NCBI GenBank assembly: GCA_050330975.1
Contig: JBHJHK010000269.1
Location: 1 to 5,183 of the forward strand
Reading direction: 5' to 3'
DNA: 5,183 bases
From: JBHJHK01 sp050330975
Lineage (GTDB): Bacteria; Pseudomonadota; Gammaproteobacteria; Competibacterales; Competibacteraceae
A program made the translations under genes and the position numbers. Positions within the stretch are counted from its first letter, which is position 1. The number at the start of each line of letters is the position of its first letter. Under the pieces are notes generated by a model. The model saw nothing but the letters and a program-made list of their open reading frames with translations, did no database searches and was not told the DNA's origin. Shown here piece by piece: positions 1 through 5,183 of this stretch.

Positions 1-120
1 CCCCAGTCCTGCAACCCCACCCTGACGCTCGATCCCCCCGCCACCTACGGCCTCGCCCGCCAGGTGAGCCATGACCGGTTTATCAGCCTCCCCGACCACA
101 TCATCAACGACACCGAGAAC
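1..120 (+). other. Unassigned leading segment (residues 1-40)
   Basis: These 40 residues precede the first PKD-like domain and match no family I recognise. They contain one of only three cysteines in the fragment (C4), a Pro/Thr-rich start, and a more hydrophobic stretch, FISLPDHII (residues 27-35), before the junction NDTENSAPVA. It is probably the C-terminal end of a domain lying mostly upstream of the window. It is not a signal peptide: there is no Met, no basic N-region and no hydrophobic core of adequate length. Confidence 0.4.
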
Positions 121-3100
121 AGCGCCCCCGTGGCCCGGGCCGGGGCCGATGCCCAGTTCCCCCAGGGCACCACCGTGGTGTTGGACGGCCGGGGCAGCCG
201 CGATCCCGACGGCGATCCGCTGTTCTATCGCTGGCGGGTGGTGGAGCGTCCCGCGGGCAGTGAGAGCGCCCTCGACGATCCCCGCAGCGCCCAGCCCCGG
301 TTGGTGCTCGATGCCCCGGGGAGCTACACCCTGAGCTTGGTGGTGGACGACGACGAGCTGTCCAGCGAACCGGATCAGCTTCGCCTCGACACCACCATCC
401 GCTGGCCCGAGGCCCGCACCGGCGGCGACCGGGTGGTGGCCATCGGCGCTGGGGTGGTGCTGGACGGCCAGGCCTCCACCGCCGAGGTGCCCCCCCTGAG
501 CTACCGCTGGCAGCTGTTGGAGACCCCAGAGGGCAGCACCGCGACGCTGGACGATCCCGAGCGGGTCGATCCGGCGTTTGTCGCCGACGTCGCGGGCGCC
601 TTTGTGGCCCAGCTGGTGGTGGTCGATGGGTTGGGGTTGGAGAGCGAGCCTGTGACCGTCGATATCGAGGCGGTGAGCGCCGAGGCCTTGGCCGCCGGGA
701 CCACCTCCCCGGGCCAGACCCCCAAGGCGGCGTTGTCCCATCGAGGGGTCTTCGCCCCCCGCGCGGCCCAGGCGAACGACGAGGTCGTCCTCAAATCCTC
801 GAGCAATACGGCGCCGCCGTTGCAGGTCATTGTCTGTGACATCCCGGCCCCCCTCACGCTCCAAGAGGGGTTCGACGGCTACACCGGCAGCCGGGACAGT
901 TACCTCAGCGGCCAGGGCTTCTACGACGGATTTCGGCCCCAGGTCAACGAGAACTACGGCGCCGATCCCACCCTGACCGAGCGGGTGCCGCTGCGCACCC
1001 CCTTGATCCGGTTTGCCCTGTTTGACGACGAAGGCGGCCCCTTGAGTCGTGGCGTGGACCCCGAGGCCATCACCGCTACCCTGAGTCTCTACAAGGCCGG
1101 CAACTACGACTACGAATACGCCCTCCACCGGCTGCGTCGACCCTTTGAAGAGCTCGAGGTCACCTGGCTCGAGGCGCGATTGAGCGACCCTTGGAGCGAG
1201 GCGGGGGCCAAGAGCATCACCGGCGACTACGTCCCCGAGGCGGACGCCACGGGCAGCGTGGGCTTTAACCCCCAGTGGTTGACCTTGGATGTCACCGCCA
1301 GCGTCCAGGCGTGGTTGGCGGGAGACCCCAACTACGGTTGGCGGCTCCAGGGCGTGCGGGGTAACGGCAACTTTAAGACCTTCAACAGCCGCACCTTTGG
1401 CGGGGCCAACCCCAGCGCCGAGGATCAGGCCCTGCGCCCCAAGCTGACCCTGACCTTTGAGTGCACCTACCCCCCGGTAGCCCATGCCGGGGGGGATCGC
1501 GTTAGCGAGGTGGATCAAACCATCAACCTAGACGGCACGGGCTCGTTGCGCAGCTGGCGGGATACGCCGTTGAGCTACCAGTGGCGCCTAGCGACCCCAC
1601 CCGGCAGCACGGCGAGCTTGGACGATGCCACCCGCCCCACACCGAGTTTTGTCGCCGATGTCGCCGGCGTCTACCTGTTGACCTTGGTGGTGAGCGATGG
1701 CCAAACGGTGAGCGAGCCCGATGTGATGGAAGTCATCGCCGGGCCTGTGACGGTGATCGACAACACCAGCAGTGCGTTCTCGTTGACGGGCGACTGGACG
1801 CTGGACAACACGGTCGAGGGCTTTTTTGCCACGGATTACTACCAGGCCACCACCCCCAGCGCCGGGGCGACGGCCGTGTGGTCGTTGGCCAACGTGCCCT
1901 CGGGGACCTATCGGGTTTACGTCCGCCAGCTGGCCACGAGCAGCGCCTATGCCTACACCGTGGATCACACCCAGGGTAGCCAGGTGACCCGCGGAGCCCA
2001 GAGCAGCGCATTGGGTATTTGGCAGTGGCTCAATACCTTCACCCTCGACGCCGCCAGTCGGGTGACGCTGACCACCAGTGCTTCGGCCTCTTACTACGCC
2101 GATGCGGTGCTCCTCGCCCCGGCGGGGGACACCACGCCCCCGTCGTTTCCCCCCACCATCACCTGGCTTTCCCCCGAGGCCGGGGCCACGGTGGTGATGG
2201 GTACGCCCGTTACCCTGACCGCCGCCGCCGCCGACCCCGACAGCGAGGTGGAGAACGTCCGGTTTACCGCTGATGGCGTGTTCATCGCCACCGATAACAC
2301 CACCGATGCCCCGACCCACAGCGTCACCTGGACACCCACCACGGCGGGGGCAGTGGTGCTGGAAGCCCGGGTGTCGACCCTGTCGTTGACGCCCAGTGGC
2401 GCTCCCGTGACCAGCAGGGCCTTTCGCAGCGCCACCCGCACGGTGACGGTGCGCGATCCCAGCGTCAACGTCCCCCCCACCGCCATCGCCGGCCCCGACC
2501 AAACTGTCGCGGTGGACGCCCTGGTGACCTTGGACGGCAGCGGCTCCAGCGACCTCAATGGCGACCCCTTGACCTACCAGTGGAGTTTGGTGGGCCCCGC
2601 GGGGAGCACGGCTACCCTCGACGCGGCGACCCAGGCCAAGCCCCTGTTCCAGCCCGATGGGGTGGGCAGCTATACCGCCACCTTGGTGGTGAACGATGGC
2701 CTGGTGGACAGCGTCGCGGATAGCGTGACCATCACGGTTAACCCCATCATCATCCTCGACAACAGCGACCCGGCCTTTGCGGTGACGGGAACCTGGGCGG
2801 TGTCAAACCAACGACCGGGGTTTATCGGCGCCGACTATCGCGAGCATGGCGCCGATGCCAGCGGCGACACCGCCACCTGGGCGTTGGCCTCGGTGCCCGC
2901 GGGGCGCTACACCCTCTATGCCCGCTGGCCCAGTTGGCAGGGTGGGGATAGCCGAAGTAGCGTAGCACCCTACCGCGTCGAGCACCTCGCCGGCACCACG
3001 GAGGTGATCCTCAACCAGCGCGAAGGGCAAGAGTTCTGGCAACCCTTGGGGGTCTTTGACCTCGACGCCGCCAGCCAGGTGGTGTTGACCGCTGTGCCCG

Positions 3101-5183
3101 ACGGCACCCTCATCGCCGACGCTTTACAGCTGGTGCCCGTGGGGGTGGTGGCCAACGTACCCCCGACGGTGAGCTTCACCGCACCGGCCCCCGGCGCCGA
3201 GCTGCCCGTCAACCAAGCCGTCACCCTCAGCGCCACCGCGGCTGATGGCGACGGCAGCGTGGTGGACGTGGCCTTCTACGCCAATGGCACCTTGCTGGGC
3301 AACGACACCACCGCCCCCTACAGCCTCAGCTGGACCCCGACGGCGGTGGGTGGTGTCGACCTCGAAGCCCGGGCGACGGACGATGCCGGGGCGACGGTTG
3401 GCGCCTTGCGCACTGTCACGGTGGTCAATCCTACCGTCAACACGCCGCCCGTGGCCGATGCCGGGGCCGATCAATCCCAGACGGTGGGAAGTGCGGTCAG
3501 CCTCGATGGCCTGGGTTCCTTCGACGACGATGACGATACCCTGAGCTATCTGTGGACCCTCACCCCCCCGGCGGGGAGTGCAGCGACCCTGGACGACCCC
3601 ACCGATCCCACGCCTCAGTTCACCGCCGACGTCACGGGCACCTACACCGCCAGCTTGGTGGTCAACGATGGCCAGGCGGACAGTGCGGTCGACGAAGTGG
3701 TGATCACGGTGTTGTCGGGGCCAGACCCCACGCCCCCCACCGCCAACGCCGGGCCCGACCAAACCGTCACGGTGGGCACCCAGGTGACCTTGGATGGCAC
3801 CGGTTCAGCGCCTGGCAACCCCGGGGGACCGTTGAGCTATAGCTGGACGTTGAGCGTGCCGGTGGGTAGCACCGCGGCGTTGGACGATGCCACCGGCGCC
3901 ACCCCTCAGTTCACCGCCGATGTGGCGGGCACCTACACCGCCAGCTTGGTGGTCAACGACACCCAGGCCGACAGCACGGCGGACAGTGTGGTGATCACCG
4001 CCCAAGCCGATCCCGATCCCACCGCCCCCACGGCCGAGGCCGGCCCCGACCAAACCGCCGCCGTGGGCGCCTTGGTGACCTTGGACGGTCGCACGTCGTC
4101 CCTGGGCAGTGGCAGCGGGCCGTTGACCTACCTTTGGAGCCTGGATCGTCCGGTGGGCAGCAGCGCCACCCTGGACGACCCCACCCTAGCCATGCCCCAA
4201 TTCACCCCCGATGTGGAGGGCGTCTACACCGCCACCTTGGTGGTCAACGATGGCCAGGGGGATAGTTTGCCCGACAGCGTGACCATCACCACCCCCAACG
4301 CCGCCAACACCGCGCCGGTGGCCAATGCAGGGCTTCCGCAAAAAGTGTTCATGGGCGACAAGGTCTACCTCGACGCCAGCGCCTCCACCGATGCCGATGG
4401 CGATGCTTTGACCTACCGCTGGGCGCTGGTTTCATCACCCCCCAATAGCCTGGCCACCTTGTCGAATCCCGACGTGCTCTTGCCTTCGTTTGAGGTCGAC
4501 GAGGCCGGCGCGTACCAGTGGGTCCTCACCGTCAGCGACGGGATTGCCAACAGCACCGACACGGTGATCGTCACCACGGGCGATGCCCCACCCGTGGCCC
4601 GGGCGGGCAATGACGCCACGGCACCGGAGAACACCGACCTTTTTCTCGACGGTGGGTTGTCCTTCGACGTCGAAGGGCTGCCCTTGAGCTATCGCTGGCA
4701 GATCCTCGATGAGCCCACCCCGGGGGCGGGTACCCTGAGCGATGCCACGTCGGCGATGCCCCGTTTGGCGGTGACGGTGTCAGGGGCCTACACCGTCGAG
4801 CTTGTGGTCAACGACGGGACCTCGGACAGTAAGCCCGATGTCGTGGTGATCCGCACGGACAACTCACCGCCGACGCCGGTCATTACCCTGCCCACGCCGT
4901 TGGGGGCCCTGGGGACCCCGGTCACCCTGGATGCCGGTGCCTCCGTCGACCCCGACAATGATCCCATCGCCTACCGTTGGGATGTGCTCTACCAGCCCAC
5001 AGGCAGTCTGGCGGTGTTGAGCGATCCAACGGGATTGACCACCACCTTGACACCCGATGTACCGGGCGTCTATGTCGTCCAGTTAATCACGACACCTGCG
5101 ACCGGCGGGGGTGGCGGTGGGGCCACACTCCCGGCCCAGGCCACCTTTGCTGCACTGGGGGGGGGCATGGGAGGTGCCTCCCC
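1..5183 (+). CDS. Giant multidomain PKD / DNRLRE / golvesin-like / Ig-like repeat protein, partial at both ends
   Basis: Frame 1 is open across the entire window (1727 full codons plus two bases) with no TAA, TAG or TGA, and third positions are mostly G or C. The translation is a continuous chain of recognisable extracellular domains: ten PKD-like domains, one DNRLRE domain, two golvesin/xanthan-lyase CBD-like domains and two Big_7-type Ig-like domains. No start can be assigned: the first in-frame ATG is codon 576, inside PKD 3, and no signal peptide is seen, so the N-terminus lies upstream. No stop, anchor or sorting signal is seen either. The fragment has only three cysteines (C4, C279, C488) and about ten lysines, and is rich in Asp, Thr, Ala, Val and Gly, as expected of an exported beta-sandwich protein. 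No catalytic domain is visible. Likely role (inference): binding polysaccharide or another surface, as an adhesin or as the non-catalytic part of a secreted enzyme. Family-level assignment is firm; function is not. Confidence 0.95.
121..390 (+). other. PKD-like domain 1 (residues ~41-130)
   Basis: The domain opens with APVARAGAD, followed by the VVLDG strand, the acidic loop DPDGDPL (68-74), the core strand FYRWRV (75-80), a PAGS turn, LDDP, then GSYTLSLVVDD and a closing strand. This is the PKD variant whose core is Y-x-W-x-L-x-x-P-x-G-S (K319L-type, common in bacterial secreted proteins); it lacks the classical WDFGDG motif. PKD domains are Ig-like beta-sandwiches that act as extracellular spacers or protein/polysaccharide contact modules. 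This copy has the best-formed acidic loop in the fragment. Confidence 0.85.
397..669 (+). other. PKD-like domain 2, divergent (residues ~133-223)
   Basis: The same core is present: VVLDG (153-157), LSYRWQLLETPEGS (166-179), LDDP, FVADVAGAFVAQLVVVDG and a closing SEPVTVDI. The entry strand is diverged (WPEARTGGD instead of the usual PPVANAGPD), and the acidic loop is shortened to STAEVPPL, with one Glu and no Asp. It directly abuts PKD 1 and is followed by a linker rather than another repeat. Confidence 0.78.
670..840 (+). other. Low-complexity interdomain linker (residues 224-280)
   Basis: About 57 residues between PKD 2 and the DNRLRE domain lack a recognisable fold. They are rich in Ala, Ser, Thr and Pro, with two of the fragment's ten lysines (K242, K265) and several Arg residues, in contrast to the acidic domains on either side. 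Before the DNRLRE domain it ends in the short hydrophobic strand LQVIVCD, which contains C279. Probably a flexible hinge; its basic character makes it a plausible protease-accessible site (inference). Confidence 0.5.
841..1464 (+). other. DNRLRE domain (disaggregatase-repeat / CBM96-like), residues ~281-488
   Basis: The family's landmarks appear in order: a start LTLQEGFDGYTGSRDSYL (285-302), NYGADPTL (318-325), the strand TPLIRFALFD, ATLSLYKAG (359-367), the stretch ALHRLRRPFEELEVTWLEAR with its characteristic VTW, a GDYV segment, the strand WLTLDVTASVQAWLAG (426-441), NYGWRLQG, FKTFNSRTF and the closing RPKLTLTFEC. Its length, about 200 residues, is at the upper end of what I would expect. 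DNRLRE domains occur in secreted bacterial and archaeal proteins, and the related CBM96 group has reported polysaccharide (alginate) binding; applying that to this protein is inference. It is the only non-repeated domain in the fragment, and cysteines lie at both edges (C279 and C488). Confidence 0.85.
1468..1740 (+). other. PKD-like domain 3 (residues ~490-580)
   Basis: It opens YPPVAHAGGD and contains TINLDGTGS, LSYQWRLATPPGS (524-536), LDDATRPTPSFVADVAGVY, LTLVVSDGQ and closing SEPDVMEVI. The acidic loop is replaced by SLRSWRDTPL, which is basic rather than acidic. It links the DNRLRE domain to the first golvesin-like domain. M576, the first in-frame methionine of the window, falls in its last strand, which excludes it as a start. 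Confidence 0.85.
1747..2121 (+). other. Golvesin / xanthan-lyase CBD-like domain 1 (residues ~583-707)
   Basis: The pattern is VTVIDNTSSAFSLTGDW (583-599), GFFATDYYQA, a small-residue stretch, AVWSLANVPSGTYRVYVRQ (625-643), YTVDHTQGS, WQWLNTFTLDAASRVTLT and the terminal SYYADAVLLAP. This matches the golvesin C-terminal-like / Xly CBD-like beta-sandwich, which is found appended to secreted polysaccharide-active enzymes and is thought to bind carbohydrate. Compared with copy 2 it is about eight residues shorter, mainly in the loop before YTVDH. Confidence 0.82.
2149..2451 (+). other. Ig-like (Big_7-type) domain 1 (residues ~717-817)
   Basis: The domain shows PTITWLSPEAGATV, TPVTLTAAAADPDSEVENVRFTADGVFIATDNTT (about 736-769), the strand HSVTWTPTTAGAVVLEAR and closing RTVTV. 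In the Big_7 family the central part usually reads V-x-F-Y-x-N-G-x-x-x-G-x-D; here Tyr is replaced by Thr and Asn by Asp. About ten extra residues (around 787-811, including LTPSGAPVTSRAFRS) lie before the last strand, relative to copy 2. Role: structural spacer. Confidence 0.75.
2467..2739 (+). other. PKD-like domain 4 (residues ~823-913)
   Basis: A well-conserved copy: VPPTAIAGPDQTVAV, VTLDGSGSSDLNGDPLTYQWSL (842-863), PAGSTATLDAAT, FQPDGVGSYTATLVVNDG and closing VADSVTITV. The acidic loop is SSDLNGDPL, with two Asp. It joins Ig-like 1 to golvesin-like 2. The consensus entry and VTLDG segments are close at the DNA level to PKD 6 and PKD 7. Confidence 0.9.
2746..3144 (+). other. Golvesin / xanthan-lyase CBD-like domain 2 (residues ~916-1048)
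   Basis: This copy is closer to the family consensus than copy 1: IIILDNSDPAFAVTGTW (916-932), PGFIGADYREHG, TATWALASVPAGRYTLYARWPS (957-978), APYRVEHLAGTTEVILNQREG, FWQPLGVFDLDAASQVVLT and the end LIADALQLV. The NAPY/APY-V-H step and the terminal I-A-D-A-x-x-L are diagnostic. Predicted carbohydrate-binding beta-sandwich; no catalytic residues are expected. The loop at 981-989 (GGDSRSSVA) uses codons such as CGA, GTA and GCA that are rare elsewhere in the gene. Confidence 0.87.
3160..3426 (+). other. Ig-like (Big_7-type) domain 2 (residues ~1054-1142)
   Basis: This is an almost textbook Big_7 repeat: PPTVSFTAPAPGAEL, VTLSATAADGDGSVVDV (1075-1091), AFYANGTLLGNDTTAPYSLSW (residues 1092-1111, plus one), DLEARATDDAGAT and closing LRTVTVV. 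Ig-like modules of this type are spacers in secreted enzymes and adhesins. It ends directly at the start of the uninterrupted PKD run. Confidence 0.88.
3439..5091 (+). repeat. Tandem array of six PKD-like domains (PKD 5-10)
   Basis: Approximate extents: PKD 5 3439-3711, PKD 6 3730-4002, PKD 7 4024-4293, PKD 8 4309-4578, PKD 9 4585-4854, PKD 10 4864-5091 (incomplete). The period is about 273-297 bases. Each copy carries the entry P-x-A-x-A-G-x-D, the V-x-L-D-G strand, L-S/T-Y-x-W-x-L, P-x-G-S, L-D/S-D-x-T, and G-x-Y-x-x-x-L-V-V-N-D-G. Acidic loops are strong in PKD 5 (five consecutive Asp, 1175-1179), PKD 8 (DADGDAL) and PKD 10 (DPDNDPI), weaker in PKD 9 (FDVEGLPL), and replaced by Gly/Pro/Ser in PKD 6 and 7. 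PKD 5 and 6 share a 34-base identical stretch. Such an array would form a stiff extended stalk, possibly stabilised by calcium (inference). Confidence 0.9.
5092..5183 (+). other. Gly/Ala-rich tail after an unfinished PKD domain (residues 1698-1727)
   Basis: PKD 10 proceeds normally to PGVYVVQLI, then instead of the expected VVNDG and closing strand reads TTPATGGGGGGATLP and a segment rich in Ala and Gly ending GGGMGGAS. The frame stays open to the edge. It could be a Gly-rich linker before a C-terminal anchor or sorting region outside the window, or the product of a frameshift or misassembly near the contig end. No membrane segment is visible in what remains. Confidence 0.5.
5159..5183. repeat. 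Inverted repeat / potential hairpin at the right edge, overlapping a G9 tract
   Basis: Bases 5159-5167 (seven G, then CA) can pair with 5175-5183 (TGCCTCCCC) to make a nine-base-pair stem with one G-T(U) wobble and a seven-base loop TGGGAGG. The 5' arm lies in a run of nine G (5157-5165). The reading frame is open through it, and there is no visible T tract because the window ends, so it is not called a terminator. Confidence 0.55.

Larger units (their letters stand above)
1465..3429 (+). repeat. Composite module PKD + golvesin-like + Ig-like, two tandem copies of ~1 kb
   Basis: Copy 1 (about 1465-2460) is PKD 3, golvesin-like 1, Ig-like 1. Copy 2 (about 2461-3429) is PKD 4, golvesin-like 2, Ig-like 2. 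The next PKD begins where a third copy would start. The two copies are of nearly equal length and identical domain order, but protein identity is moderate, so the duplication looks old. Shared landmarks include IDN/LDN at the golvesin start, T-G-x-W, a VPxGxY turn, LDAASxV, and LEAR in the Ig-like domain. Confidence 0.75.

Noticed and set aside
71..334. A + strand ATG-started frame at the left end that could be taken as a gene start
   Set aside because: It is in frame 2 and gives a Pro/Ser/Ala-rich nonsense sequence, while frame 1 over the same bases encodes a clean PKD domain.
501..857. A 118-codon - strand frame over PKD 2 and the linker
   Set aside because: It has a Ser/Thr/Ala-rich composition with no family resemblance, and the frame-1 domain chain continues across it.
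1726..1728. First in-frame ATG as a possible true start of a shorter gene
   Set aside because: It falls in the last strand of PKD 3, with coherent DNRLRE and PKD domains upstream in the same frame and no convincing ribosome binding site before it.
1588..2502. A 304-codon open frame on the - strand, plus another at 3124-3762
   Set aside because: Their products are low-complexity Gly/His/Arg-rich sequences with no recognisable domain and lie fully antisense to well-formed PKD, golvesin-like and Ig-like domains. They arise because GC-rich codons such as GCC, GTG and ACC rarely make antisense stops.
3523..3537. Asp-rich runs and GGxG-like pieces as RTX calcium-binding repeats or dockerin
   Set aside because: No GGxGxDxxx nonapeptide array and no paired dockerin motif is present; the Asp runs are single loops at the same position of PKD domains.
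3439..5091. Regular repeats as a possible CRISPR or DNA-level satellite array
   Set aside because: The period is about 280-290 bases, the copies diverge mainly in keeping with protein constraint, and they encode complete PKD domains; there are no short identical repeats with unrelated spacers.
5159..5183. The right-edge hairpin as a rho-independent terminator
   Set aside because: The reading frame is open through it and no T tract is visible before the window ends, so a terminator call is not supported.

Overview
The whole window is the inside of one very large gene read on the + strand in frame 1. All 1727 complete codons from base 1 to base 5181 are open, with no in-frame stop, and the frame runs off both ends. 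The first in-frame ATG is only at 1726 (codon 576), in the middle of a domain, so neither the true start nor the true end is here. No second gene, RNA gene, promoter, mobile element or CRISPR array is visible. The other open frames on both strands are by-products of GC-rich repetitive coding DNA.

The product is a modular, repeat-built, almost certainly secreted or surface-exposed protein. From left to right (residue numbers are within the window): an unassigned 40-residue piece; PKD-like domains 1 and 2 (about 41-223); a low-complexity linker (224-280); a DNRLRE (disaggregatase-repeat/CBM96-like) domain (about 281-488) with a cysteine at each edge; PKD 3; golvesin/xanthan-lyase CBD-like domain 1; Ig-like (Big_7-type) domain 1; PKD 4; golvesin-like domain 2; Ig-like domain 2; a run of six PKD-like domains (5-10, from about residue 1147); and a Gly/Ala-rich tail at the right edge. 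The order PKD-golvesin-Ig occurs twice in succession with a spacing of about 1 kb, so a composite module was probably duplicated as a unit. The PKD run has a period of about 90-99 codons.

No catalytic domain is visible. The domains are extracellular spacer/adhesion folds (PKD, Ig-like) and predicted carbohydrate-binding folds (DNRLRE, golvesin/Xly CBD-like). The likely role is polysaccharide or surface binding, either as an adhesin/matrix protein or as the non-catalytic part of a giant secreted enzyme whose catalytic region would lie outside the window. This is inference from domain content.

The DNA is strongly GC-rich with G or C at most third codon positions, and the product has very few lysines and only three cysteines. 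This suggests a high-GC, probably Gram-negative bacterium, since this domain mix is familiar from environmental Proteobacteria and related phyla. The window gives no firmer taxonomic marker. The right edge ends in a G9 tract and a strong potential hairpin, which may explain an assembly break there.
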